Below are positions 8,339-15,463 of a DNA stretch of 33,129 nucleotides, in pieces (position 1 is the first letter of the stretch; each line of letters opens with the position of its first letter). The DNA is taken from positions 1 to 33,129 of the forward strand of contig JAFTSO010000019.1 in assembly GCA_017467265.1 (NCBI GenBank), in the 5' to 3' direction. This stretch comes from Clostridia bacterium (GTDB lineage: Bacteria > Bacillota > Clostridia > Christensenellales > Borkfalkiaceae). The notes beneath the pieces were generated by a model that made no database searches, was not told the origin of the DNA, and saw only the letters and a list, made by a program, of their open reading frames with translations. A program made the translations under genes and the position numbers.

Positions 8339-9040
8339 TTATTCGTTGTCCGTTTCGTCCGTTCTCGGCTCGTAATCTTCTACCAAGCGGTTGCCTTTCA
8401 CTTCCACCAGCTCGTTTTTCTTGTTGTCCTGTTCCCAAGCCAGCGCTTTGTATTTTTTGCCCGTAGGGAAGAGCGCATCACGATCGAAGAACAAAAGCCC
8501 GAGCACCAGCATCACCGCGCCGCCCGTAATAAAGAAATCCGCTAAATTGCACACCGCAAAGCCGAACCGTTCCAAATTCACCATATCGCGCACGCCGTAC
8601 AGGCTATCGCTTTCCCATACCTTATACTGCACGCGGTCGATCAAGTTCCCGATGCCGCCTGCGATGATGAAAATAAACGCAATTCGTAGGAACGTACGGC
8701 GCGTGTCCATACGCACGTAAAAGATAGCAAAGAGCAGCATCAGTACCCCCGTTCCCACAACGACGGCGATTTTTAACCACTCCGCCGCGTCACCCAGCGT
8801 ACCGTACGCGATACCTCGATTGTACGTAATTTCAAGGTATATCCAGCCGGGGATTACCGTGATCGGGTCGTTGCCTTTCCGCCCAAAATACACGTCCGCC
8901 GCCACTTTCGTGAGTTGATCGGCGAGCACCAATAATATGAACAGGATCACCCCCCACAAAATCGCAAGCCACGCCTTCAAACGGTCGCGTTCTCTTTTCA
9001 GCGTTTCTACGCTCTTATTTGCAAGACTTTTTTTCTTCAT
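8339..9040 (-). CDS. lspA: Lipoprotein signal peptidase (signal peptidase II)
   Basis: LspA removes the signal peptide of diacylglyceryl-modified prolipoproteins and so acts directly after Lgt, which is encoded in the same operon. The family blocks are visible: DQLTK (residues 41-45), NRGIAYG (74-80), GGIGNLIDRV (128-137) and CNLADFF (164-170). Asp135 and Asp168 are the predicted catalytic pair. Four membrane spans are apparent. At 233 residues it is longer than the usual ~160: there is an extra charged N-terminal ~25 residues (RKRERDRLKAW type) and a ~45-residue charged tail. ATG 9040 follows the pncB stop at once, with AAGGG as ribosome site. Confidence 0.94.
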   Translation of the reverse strand: MKKKSLANKSVETLKRERDRLKAWLAILWGVILFILLVLADQLTKVAADVYFGRKGNDPITVIPGWIYLEITYNRGIAYGTLGDAAEWLKIAVVVGTGVLMLLFAIFYVRMDTRRTFLRIAFIFIIAGGIGNLIDRVQYKVWESDSLYGVRDMVNLERFGFAVCNLADFFITGGAVMLVLGLLFFDRDALFPTGKKYKALAWEQDNKKNELVEVKGNRLVEDYEPRTDETDNE

Positions 9041-9045
9041 AGCCC

Positions 9046-10506
9046 TTATTTCCTTTTATTTTTTTCGGCAGCATTTTTGCGTATACTCCCGATCATTTCA
9101 ATCTTCAACGTATGCAGCTTTTTCGAGAGATCGACCTTGTACAGCTGCGGTACGTCCAAACGCAAGTATTCTTCCCAGAATTTCGCCAGCTCTCCTTTCG
9201 AATACGCCTGTATCTCCATCAGCGGCGGGAATTTATACACCAGCTCGCCGTCCTTTACGATCGTTTCCTGTAAGGGTACGGCGTAGAAATTCTCTACTTC
9301 GTGTTCCTTCCACGTCTCTACGGGGTGGAAGAGCGTCAGCGGTTCATCGTCGTTTACGACTTCGTCGCGGAGCGTGATCAGATCGGCAATCGCCATACCA
9401 TTATCCTTATCGAACAAGCGGTACAAGCCCTTGAACGCAGGGTTGGTGATCTTCGCGGTGTTATCCGAGAGCTTGATCTTCGGGGTCACCGTGCCGTCCT
9501 TTTCCACCACCGCCGCCAGCTTGTACACGCCGCCGAGCGCAGGCAGGTCTTCAGACGTGATCAATCTCGTACCTACCCCCCACGAATCAATCTTCGCGCC
9601 CTGCTGCAAGAGCGAATTGATCGAGCGTTCGTCCAGATCGCCCGAAACGCAAATGATCGCGTCGGGGAATCCAGCTTCGTCCATCATTTTACGTGCTTTT
9701 TTAGACAGATACGCAAGGTCGCCGCTGTCCAAGCGAATCCCCTTGGGCTTGTGCCCTGCCGCCTGCAATTCCTTAAACACCTTAATGGCGTTGGGCACGC
9801 CGCTGCGGAGCGTATCGTACGTATCGACGAGCAGCAGACAGTTGTCGGGGTATGCGTTCGCATACGCACGGAACGCGTCGTACTCTGTCGGGTAGTCCAT
9901 TACCCAGCTATGCGCCATCGTACCTGCCACGGGCACGTTGAACATTTGCCCTGCGATGACGTTGGACGTGGACGAACAGCCGCCGATGATCGCCGCTCTC
10001 GCCCCGTAAATGCCTGCGTCGGGCGCTTGCGCGCGGCGCAAGCCGAACTCCATCACCACGCCTTGCCCGTTGGTTGCGCGGCAAATCTTAGAAGATTTCG
10101 TCGCGATCAGCGTTTGGTGATTGATAATATTAAGCAGCGCCGTCTCCGCGAACTGTGCCTGAATCAGCGGTGCTTTCACCGTCAAAATCGGCTCGCCGGG
10201 GAATACGGGCGTACCTTCCTTTACCGCGTACACGTCCCCCGTGAAACGCATATTTTTGAGATATTCCAAAAAGCCTTCGTCGAAGAGATGGAGCGAGCGC
10301 AAATAGGCAATATCTTCGTCGTCAAAACGCCAGTTCAAGAGATAATCCATCGCCTGTTCTAGCCCTGCCGCAATCGAGTAGGTAATCAGCGCGTTCTTGC
10401 GGAAGAACAAATCGAATACCACTTCTTCTTCGTGTTTTTTATGGCGATAAAAACCGTAGCCCATCGTCAGCTGATACAAGTCCGTTAAAAGAGTAAGATT
10501 ACGCAT
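9046..10506 (-). CDS. pncB: Nicotinate phosphoribosyltransferase
   Basis: The enzyme makes nicotinate mononucleotide from nicotinate and PRPP, using ATP, in the Preiss-Handler NAD salvage route. Family signatures are TLLTDLYQLTMGYGFYRH at the start, EFGLRRAQAPDAG, GGCSSTSNVIAG, PVAGTMAHSWVM (with the conserved catalytic-site histidine) and GIRLDSGDLAYLSKKAR. At 486 residues it matches the longer Gram-positive NAPRTase type. ATG 10506 sits 2 bases after the lgt stop; its AAGGAG site lies inside the end of lgt, so the two are translationally linked. Confidence 0.95.
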   Translation of the reverse strand: MRNLTLLTDLYQLTMGYGFYRHKKHEEEVVFDLFFRKNALITYSIAAGLEQAMDYLLNWRFDDEDIAYLRSLHLFDEGFLEYLKNMRFTGDVYAVKEGTPVFPGEPILTVKAPLIQAQFAETALLNIINHQTLIATKSSKICRATNGQGVVMEFGLRRAQAPDAGIYGARAAIIGGCSSTSNVIAGQMFNVPVAGTMAHSWVMDYPTEYDAFRAYANAYPDNCLLLVDTYDTLRSGVPNAIKVFKELQAAGHKPKGIRLDSGDLAYLSKKARKMMDEAGFPDAIICVSGDLDERSINSLLQQGAKIDSWGVGTRLITSEDLPALGGVYKLAAVVEKDGTVTPKIKLSDNTAKITNPAFKGLYRLFDKDNGMAIADLITLRDEVVNDDEPLTLFHPVETWKEHEVENFYAVPLQETIVKDGELVYKFPPLMEIQAYSKGELAKFWEEYLRLDVPQLYKVDLSKKLHTLKIEMIGSIRKNAAEKNKRK

Positions 10507-10508
10507 AA

Positions 10509-11465
10509 TTATTTCTCCTTTTTCTTATCTTTTTCGTCTGCCGCCTTATAATTTTGGGGGTAGATTTTGCACATCATATTCCACTTATCCAGCGTCGGCG
10601 TTTCGTCCTTTCTATCAGCGATAAATTGTACGATACCGTACTCTTCGCCTTTTGTCGAGCCGATAAATTTCCCTTCCTTTTTCTTGTTCATTACCAGCAG
10701 ATATACGAGCAAGCCCGTACCTGCCGCCAACATTATGAGCGAAAGTACTAACGACCAAGGCACGCCGCCGCCGTTCAAAATATACGTCGAATCGCGGAGC
10801 GGCTCCATAATCGAACGGGTGAGTCCGTACACAATGAAATAGCACGCCGTATTGATACCGTTCGGTTTTTTACCGTTCTTCCAGGCGTTGATAAACATCA
10901 GCACCGACGCTGTGAACGTGACAACGCTCTCGTAGAAGAAGAACGCATAATGCCAGCTCCCCGTTTCGTTGATATACACCGCAAAGGGGAAGAACTGCAA
11001 CGCGCTGTTCGTGATTTCCGCGCCGTACACTTCTTGGTTGACGAAGTTCCCCCATCTGCCGATGGACTGCGCCAACAGCAGTCCCACGACAACGCAGTCA
11101 CCTACGCGTAAAAAATTGACTTTCTTTACGATACAAATAACGGCTACGCTCGCCGCGCCACCGATAATGCCGCCGACAATGGACAGTCCGCCTTGACGGA
11201 TCGAGCTCCATTTCAGCCACTCGGACACAGGCAAACCGTCGGTGATGCAATAAAACAGACGCGTCGTGATGATCGCGATCGGCAGCCCGATTACGAAAAA
11301 TGTCAGGAACAGGTCGGGGGACATATTCCTGCGGCGAAAGAGCGCCGTGATCACGAAAAACGCCGCGATCATACCGCAAACAATGATCATCGCATAGGCG
11401 TGAATTTCCGTTTTGCCGATCTTTATCGACGGGTCTAACGGCCATAACAGGTTAGAAACGTTCAT
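10509..11465 (-). CDS. lgt: Prolipoprotein diacylglyceryl transferase
   Basis: Lgt moves a diacylglyceryl group from phosphatidylglycerol to the lipobox cysteine of prolipoproteins in the cytoplasmic membrane. The Lgt signature GRWGNFVNQEVYGAE is present near residue 137, preceded by RQGGLSIVGGIIGG and followed by the late GLTRSIMEPLRD block. About seven membrane spans are predicted. The length is 318 residues with a Lys-rich soluble tail of ~50 residues. ATG 11465 has TAAGGAG upstream. It is the first large gene of the minus-strand operon; a client lipoprotein (18411-18839) lies elsewhere in this window. Confidence 0.96.
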   Translation of the reverse strand: MNVSNLLWPLDPSIKIGKTEIHAYAMIIVCGMIAAFFVITALFRRRNMSPDLFLTFFVIGLPIAIITTRLFYCITDGLPVSEWLKWSSIRQGGLSIVGGIIGGAASVAVICIVKKVNFLRVGDCVVVGLLLAQSIGRWGNFVNQEVYGAEITNSALQFFPFAVYINETGSWHYAFFFYESVVTFTASVLMFINAWKNGKKPNGINTACYFIVYGLTRSIMEPLRDSTYILNGGGVPWSLVLSLIMLAAGTGLLVYLLVMNKKKEGKFIGSTKGEEYGIVQFIADRKDETPTLDKWNMMCKIYPQNYKAADEKDKKKEK

Positions 11466-11476
11466 ATTTTTTCTCC

Positions 11477-11545
11477 TTACGCGCGCGGATATAGGCGCTC
11501 TTGTATGCGCTCGTGCGCGCGAGTGGCAAGGGCATAACCGCCCAT
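11477..11545 (-). CDS. Possible 22-codon leader ORF upstream of lgt
   Basis: An ATG about 4 bases after the predicted transcription start opens a 22-codon frame, MGGYALATRAHERIQERLYPRA, whose stop TAA overlaps the lgt ribosome site (TAAGGAG). It has four arginines and two tyrosines. There is no room for a ribosome site, so translation would be leaderless. It could be a regulatory leader peptide or just chance; no homology is recognised. Confidence 0.2.
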   Translation of the reverse strand: MGGYALATRAHERIQERLYPRA

Positions 11546-11555
11546 AGTATTTATT

Positions 11556-11584
11556 ATTATAGCATAATAATAAAAAACCGTCAA
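11556..11584 (-). promoter_or_regulatory. Sigma-A promoter of the lgt-trkH operon
   Basis: On the minus strand, -35 TTGACG (11579-11584) and -10 TATAAT (11556-11561) are 17 bases apart, close to consensus. The -35 box lies inside the 3' arm of the folT terminator. The predicted start is near 11549. Confidence 0.85.
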
Positions 11585-11598
11585 GCAGAACTTAACGG
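11572..11598 (-). terminator. Intrinsic terminator of folT
   Basis: On the minus strand the arms CCGTTAAG (11591-11598) and CTTGACGG (11578-11585), with a 5-base loop and one G-U/T pair, are followed by TTTTTTA. It lies 40 bases after the folT stop and separates folT from the lgt operon. Confidence 0.85.
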
Positions 11599-11637
11599 TT
11601 TTTCTATTTTGTATTTTTGTATATAAGCGGGATTTTT

Positions 11638-12240
11638 TTAGCGGATATACAGCCGCAAAGGCTTGATCGCACCGAGCACGGGCACGGCGATAAAGAGCAA
11701 TACGTAGTTGACGAGACTGTTCCAAATCTGTCCTTGGACAAACAAGCGGCTGATTAGATATTCGCCGTAGCTTACCTTGGAATACAGCAGCCAAAACGCC
11801 GTCGTATTGATGGCGATCGTGCAAATGAAAAATGTCAAAACGGACACGAGCGATAGCTTTACGTATAAAAACCAGCCCTTTTTATAATCCAGCCCACCAA
11901 CGATCAGTCCCGACAAAAAGGCTGTCACACCCAGCGACAGACCGATCCACGGCAGATAGGCAAAACCGCCCGAATTGTATAAAAATCCAACCAAATCGCC
12001 TAAAAAGCAGGCGGCAAACCCCAACACGGGCCCGATTAAAATACCTGCAATTGCCGACACGAAAAGCGACAGCGAAAACTGCGTTTCGGCGAGCTTGAAC
12101 TCAAAGAACATATTCGCCACGACGACAAACCCCGTGATCAGCGCGGTGTAGGCGATCTTTCGGCTCGCCTTTTGATAGGCGAGCGCACCAAACAGCAAAC
12201 GTTTCCACGTACTCCGTTCCCTTGCTCCGTTTTCAGACAT
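11638..12240 (-). CDS. folT: Folate ECF transporter substrate-binding S-component
   Basis: This is the membrane protein that captures the vitamin for a group II energy-coupling-factor transporter; the shared EcfA/A'/T module is not in this window. The 200 residues have an N-terminal charged segment and about six membrane spans, with the S-component hallmark 'AETQFSLSLFVSAIAGILIGPVLGFAACFLGDLVGFL' region (conserved Gly/Pro-rich loop between spans near 75-100). Folate specificity is inferred mainly from the tetrahydrofolate riboswitch directly upstream and from resemblance to the FolT subgroup. ATG 12240 has a perfect AGGAGG site. It is monocistronic: own promoter and terminator. Confidence 0.88.
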   Translation of the reverse strand: MSENGARERSTWKRLLFGALAYQKASRKIAYTALITGFVVVANMFFEFKLAETQFSLSLFVSAIAGILIGPVLGFAACFLGDLVGFLYNSGGFAYLPWIGLSLGVTAFLSGLIVGGLDYKKGWFLYVKLSLVSVLTFFICTIAINTTAFWLLYSKVSYGEYLISRLFVQGQIWNSLVNYVLLFIAVPVLGAIKPLRLYIR

Positions 12241-12254
12241 AATAAAAACCTCCT

Positions 12255-12334
12255 AAAAAGAAGGTCCGCAGATGGTATGTAGGCAGGCAATTTATGCGTT
12301 CAACGCGACACGTATGCCACCTTTCGTAGCGGAC
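12255..12334 (-). promoter_or_regulatory. Possible expression platform of the THF riboswitch
   Basis: GTCCGC at the 3' end of the aptamer (12329-12334) is complementary to GCGGAC (12264-12269), and AGGTGG just inside can pair with CCATCT. The long hairpin would be followed on the minus strand by CTTCTTTTT and then the folT AGGAGG site. The pairing is by eye; thermodynamic support was not computed. Confidence 0.4.
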
Positions 12335-12434
12335 GCGCCCCGACACCGCAGGAAGACGATCGAGAAAATTTCGCTCCCTTTCGTTCACCGACAACGTCCC
12401 GTTCGGTGACACTTTACGCGCCGAAGGCTACTCT
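12325..12434 (-). promoter_or_regulatory. Tetrahydrofolate (THF) riboswitch aptamer
   Basis: The minus strand matches the class I THF aptamer in order: a GAGTAGC strand closing with GCTAC (12428-12433 with 12326-12330), the GCGTAAAGTGT segment (family GCGTTAAGTGT), a hairpin CACCGA/TCGGTG with loop ACGGGACGTTG (family AUGGGAUGUCG), ACGAAAGGGAGCG (family ACGAAGCGAGAGCG), CGGTGTC and GTCCGC. The loop GGAC can pair with GUCC near the 3' end, reproducing the family pseudoknot with compensatory changes. A longer insertion than usual sits after ACGAA. It precedes a FolT-type importer, the usual regulon. Confidence 0.9.
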
Positions 12435-12448
12435 TACTTTGTATCTCT

Positions 12449-12477
12449 ATTATACTCCTATACTCCCGTAAACGCAA
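12449..12477 (-). promoter_or_regulatory. Promoter of the THF riboswitch-folT unit
   Basis: On the minus strand, -10 TATAAT (12449-12454) and a weaker -35 TTGCGT (12472-12477) are 17 bases apart. The predicted start near 12442 is just before the aptamer. The region also lies directly in front of the divergent DUF421 gene, for which no clear promoter was seen. Confidence 0.7.
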
Positions 12478-12532
12478 GCGTTTGAAGAAAGTTTTTGCGA
12501 ATATTTTTTTGCCCTTTACGCAAAATATCCGT

Positions 12533-13219
12533 ATGGGCTTGATTTTTATCCGAACGACGATCATTTTTATCGCGCTCCTTGCCATTATGCGGCTGATGGG
12601 CAAGCGCCAAATCGGAGAAATGCAACCGTACGAGCTGGTGATTACACTCATTATCTCCGAACTCGCCTGCATTCCGATGGAGGATAACTCGATACCGCTC
12701 TTGTACGGCATTATCGCAATCTTAACGGTGTTTTTGCTCCACCAAATTGTCTGTGTGATCGATCTGAAAGTGACCGCCGCAAAGCCGATTATCAGCGGTA
12801 CGCCTAGCATCGTGCTCAATAAAAACGGCGTAGATGATTCGCAGCTGAAAAAGAATAATCTCAACGTATCCGATCTGATCGAGAGCCTGCGCGTAGAAGG
12901 ATATTTTGCGCTCGACGCCATCGAATACGCCCTGTACGAAGCGGAAGGCGCGTTCTCCGCATTGCCTAAAAAGAATTTTGCACAACTGCAAACTTCGCTC
13001 CCGATTATCCTAATCAACGAAGGAAAATTCGATATGAAAAACGTCGAAAAAACGGGTAAAAATACCGCTTACTACCTAGACGTATTGCAACGAAACGGGT
13101 GCAAGGACGAAAAAAAAGTACTGATTATGACCGTGGACGGCGACGGCAAAGTATATCTGCAAAAAAAGGGCGAACGGTACAAAGTGTTCCGTCTTGACTG
13201 GCAAAGTACGCTGTGGTAA
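12533..13219 (+). CDS. DUF421 (YetF-family) membrane protein
   Basis: This is a family of unknown biochemical function common in spore-forming Bacillota. It has an N-terminal set of three membrane spans (GLIFIRTTIIFIALLAIMRLMG; YELVITLIISELACIP; LLYGIIAILTVFLLHQIVCVI) followed by a soluble alpha/beta domain. Family motifs are RLMGKRQIGEMQPYELV near residue 20, GTPSIVLNKNG and LRVEGYFALDAIEYALYE. The ATG at 12533 fits the family N-terminus (228 residues), but no good ribosome site precedes it; an upstream in-frame TTG at 12482 would add 17 residues and also lacks one. It is followed 10 bases later by a DUF4363 gene, its frequent partner. Confidence 0.87.
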   Translation: MGLIFIRTTIIFIALLAIMRLMGKRQIGEMQPYELVITLIISELACIPMEDNSIPLLYGIIAILTVFLLHQIVCVIDLKVTAAKPIISGTPSIVLNKNGVDDSQLKKNNLNVSDLIESLRVEGYFALDAIEYALYEAEGAFSALPKKNFAQLQTSLPIILINEGKFDMKNVEKTGKNTAYYLDVLQRNGCKDEKKVLIMTVDGDGKVYLQKKGERYKVFRLDWQSTLW

Positions 13220-13229
13220 AGGAGAAAAT

Positions 13230-13607
13230 ATGATACGAACGATCGTAAGCATTTTTATCACGCTCGGCTTGATCTTGGGCGTGTCCTTTTACGAAAGCAA
13301 GTGCGTAGACAGAGCGTTCGACGAGCTGCGTGCCACCTTTGAAACGTTGCAGGAAAAGGCAGAGCTGGGCACGGCGACGTACAACGACGGCGTTGCCGCG
13401 CGTTCGTTCTGGGATAAAAAGAAAGAAACCCTGCATTTTTGGCTGCCTCATTCAGCCCTGCAAGAAATCGATTTTCAGTTAAACGAAGCCATCGGGTTTT
13501 TATCCTTGGACGACAACGAGGGGGCACTGCCCAAAATCGAAGTATTAATTGGGCTGACCGACGCGATCCCCCACTCGTATAATTTCGACGTGAAAAATAT
13601 TTTCTAA
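13230..13607 (+). CDS. DUF4363-like small membrane-anchored protein
   Basis: The protein has 125 residues with one N-terminal hydrophobic anchor (IRTIVSIFITLGLILGVSFYES) and a helical extracytoplasmic part (LRATFETLQEKAEL ... HSALQEIDFQLNEAIGFLSLDDNEGAL). This layout and the position after DUF421 match the DUF4363 family, a common companion gene in Bacillota; its role is unknown. ATG 13230 is preceded by AAAGGAGAAAAT, a strong ribosome site, which decides against an earlier GTG/TTG start overlapping the DUF421 gene. A bidirectional terminator follows. Confidence 0.78.
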   Translation: MIRTIVSIFITLGLILGVSFYESKCVDRAFDELRATFETLQEKAELGTATYNDGVAARSFWDKKKETLHFWLPHSALQEIDFQLNEAIGFLSLDDNEGALPKIEVLIGLTDAIPHSYNFDVKNIF

Positions 13608-13613
13608 AAATAA

Positions 13614-13657
13614 AAAACAAGGCATACGTGTCGCAACGAACGCCTTGTTTTGCTTTT
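13614..13657. terminator. Bidirectional terminator between convergent units
   Basis: Arms AAAACAAGGC (13614-13623) and GCCTTGTTTT (13642-13651) form the stem. On the plus strand it is followed by GCTTTTT, on the minus strand by TTATTTTT. The loop contains one copy of a short motif also found at 988-1005 and 12296-12313. Confidence 0.8.
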
Positions 13658-13680
13658 TATATTCTGTTTTTACGCGGCTT

Positions 13681-14034
13681 TTATGCCAAACCGTAAGCGT
13701 GGATAATACGCACCGTCGCCTCAAAAATATTCCGCACGAATTTCTTCACCGCCACGAACGTCGCCATATCCATCGACTCCTTTTCGTTGCTCTGCATCAT
13801 CGCTACTGCCGCGTTAAAATTCTTACAGATCGCCTGCATATCCTCGTCGATCGCAGTATACGCGTCTTCCGTGCCAACGCGCTGTATTGCATACATATCT
13901 TCCACCGTCTTGTTCATCGCGGACAAAATGTCGCCGTTGCTCGATTGCAAATACGCCGCCGACTGATGATTAAGGTCTGCAAGTAGCGCGATAAAACGTT
14001 GCAACTGTACGTTCCCTTCCAGCTCCGTCGCCAT
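13681..14034 (-). CDS. Unknown small helical protein coupled to the UDP-sugar pyrophosphorylase
   Basis: The protein has 117 residues, no signal peptide or membrane span, and appears almost entirely helical (e.g. QLQRFIALLADLNHQSAAYL, VEDMYAIQRV, FVAVKKFVRNIFEATVRII). No family is recognised. Its ATG overlaps the stop codon of the upstream pyrophosphorylase gene (TAATG at 14036-14032), so translation is coupled and the two products may interact or act in one process. It ends in front of the bidirectional terminator at 13614-13657. Confidence 0.75.
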   Translation of the reverse strand: MATELEGNVQLQRFIALLADLNHQSAAYLQSSNGDILSAMNKTVEDMYAIQRVGTEDAYTAIDEDMQAICKNFNAAVAMMQSNEKESMDMATFVAVKKFVRNIFEATVRIIHAYGLA

Positions 14035-15263
14035 TAGAGTTCCACCCCGTTCATTTTCAGCAGCTCGCGCGCGGATTCGACGCTGTCAACGCCCGTCTTA
14101 TTCTTGATAGGCGCAAATTCCTTTTCGCGTACCACTTCGTAGGGCAAAACGCTACCCATCAGCTTGATCAGATCGACCGCAAGCGCCTCGAATTTTTTGC
14201 CGTTTTCCTTTTCGGGCTTTCTCGTCACGCCGTCTTCGCAAAGACACTCGATCTTCTTCTCTACGATATGCACAGGGATCTTTTTGCCTTCCACTTCTTC
14301 CAGTTTGGAAAGGCGGAAGAGATAGTTCATAATCACGCCGTAGCTATACACGAGATCGCCGTTTTCGTCGCGCTGGTTTGCCATTTCGTCCGTCAGTTCG
14401 TAATATTCGATAATGTCGGGCTTGTCGCCGTCCATACACAAAACGCCTACCTTTTCGGTGGGAATCGTCTTAAAGATCGCTTTCGCACCGCAGTTTACGC
14501 CGCTTTCGATCGTCGCGCCGACGAAGACGGGATCTGCAATACGCTGCAATACGTTATCCACCGCATAGATATTCAGCCACTCTACGCCGCGCGCGTGCAG
14601 ATCTTCCACCAAACCAGCCTTTTTCAGAGAGCTGAACCAGCCGCCGTTGCCGTTGGGAGAGAGCGCGGGCAAATCTTTGCGTTCCAAAATGATCTTGCCG
14701 TCGTAATCGACCGCAGGCGCCATTTCCTGTTTGAAGAACTTCACGTCCTTTTCGTCGTAACCAAAATACCCGTGTTCTTTCCAGAACGCCGTCGTTTGTT
14801 CGTGGTTTTTATCACTCGTCATAATATACAAGGGCACGACGACGCCGCATTGTTTGGTGACGTCCTGCAAATTCCGCATCTGTTGTTCAAAAATATACAA
14901 CGGCTTGGTAATACCGATGTCATACGCGCCTTTCGGGCCGTCCACGCCCAAACGCGTACCCATGCCGCCTGCCAGCAGCACCGCCGCCACTTTGCCCGAT
15001 TTAATCGCGTCCACGCCGATGCTCTCAAACTCTGCCTTTCTTCTTTCGATCTCCGCGTGGCGCAGCCCGCTGATGGGACGGATATCGCGGTCTTTCCCCG
15101 TCAAATCGGTAGGATTAGCGAGCGCCTCTTCAAACTCCCAGTTGATCGCCTCGATCGCCGCAAGCAACGTCTTTTTCTCTTCGCAAGAAAGCTCGTTATA
15201 ATATTGCAGGAGCTGCATCTGCCCCTTTTCTTCCAAAAGTTGTTTCGCCTGTTCGTACGTCAT
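14034..15263 (-). CDS. UTP:sugar-1-phosphate uridylyltransferase (UDPGP/UAP type)
   Basis: The enzyme activates a sugar-1-phosphate with UTP. It belongs to the UDPGP family best known from eukaryotic UAP1/UGP rather than the bacterial GalU/GlmU type. The nucleotide-binding signature LLAGGMGTRLGVDGPKGAYD is near residue 97, followed by conserved blocks around YIMTSDKNHEQT, LSPNGNGGWFSSLKKAG, WLNIYAVDNVLQRIADPVFVG and IIEYYELTDEMA. 'GxGTRLGxxGPKG' resembles UDP-GlcNAc pyrophosphorylases; the true sugar cannot be settled here. ATG 15263 is chosen because GGAG lies upstream and the family N-terminus starts here (409 residues); the longer frame to 15326 would begin upstream of the predicted promoter start. 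Confidence 0.9.
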   Translation of the reverse strand: MTYEQAKQLLEEKGQMQLLQYYNELSCEEKKTLLAAIEAINWEFEEALANPTDLTGKDRDIRPISGLRHAEIERRKAEFESIGVDAIKSGKVAAVLLAGGMGTRLGVDGPKGAYDIGITKPLYIFEQQMRNLQDVTKQCGVVVPLYIMTSDKNHEQTTAFWKEHGYFGYDEKDVKFFKQEMAPAVDYDGKIILERKDLPALSPNGNGGWFSSLKKAGLVEDLHARGVEWLNIYAVDNVLQRIADPVFVGATIESGVNCGAKAIFKTIPTEKVGVLCMDGDKPDIIEYYELTDEMANQRDENGDLVYSYGVIMNYLFRLSKLEEVEGKKIPVHIVEKKIECLCEDGVTRKPEKENGKKFEALAVDLIKLMGSVLPYEVVREKEFAPIKNKTGVDSVESARELLKMNGVEL

Positions 15264-15297
15264 AAAAAATATGCTCCTTATACTTTTGTCGATTATC

Positions 15298-15326
15298 ATT
15301 GTACCAAATTTTCGCCATAAAAGCAA
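15298..15326 (-). promoter_or_regulatory. Promoter of the UDP-sugar pyrophosphorylase operon
   Basis: On the minus strand, -35 TTGCTT (15321-15326) and -10 TACAAT (15298-15303) are 17 bases apart. The predicted start near 15291 leaves a leader of ~28 bases carrying AAGGAG. Confidence 0.7.
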
Positions 15327-15428
15327 TACTTTTTTTCAAAAAAACGCAAGGAATTCTTTCGCGGATTTTTCGTATTCTTCCACAATACTTCCACTCGAAT
15401 TTTTTCGGCGGTTTTTTTCGCAATTTCC

Positions 15429-15457
15429 TTTACAAATACGGAAAATCGTGTTATACT
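15429..15457 (+). promoter_or_regulatory. Promoter of the HIRAN-like/GH78 unit
   Basis: The -35 TTTACA (15429-15434) and -10 TATACT (15452-15457) are 17 bases apart. The expected start is at about 15464, which coincides with an ATG (see the following gene). Confidence 0.7.
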
Positions 15458-15463
15458 ATGGAT

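Noticed and set aside
12241-12440. A T-box leader or protein-binding attenuator upstream of folT
   Set aside because: No T-box sequence or specifier loop was seen, whereas the THF aptamer landmarks and its pseudoknot fit well.
12449-12464. Plus-strand promoter (TATACT repeats) for the DUF421 gene
   Set aside because: Two TATACT boxes exist but neither has a recognisable -35 at 16-18 bases; they overlap the opposite promoter.
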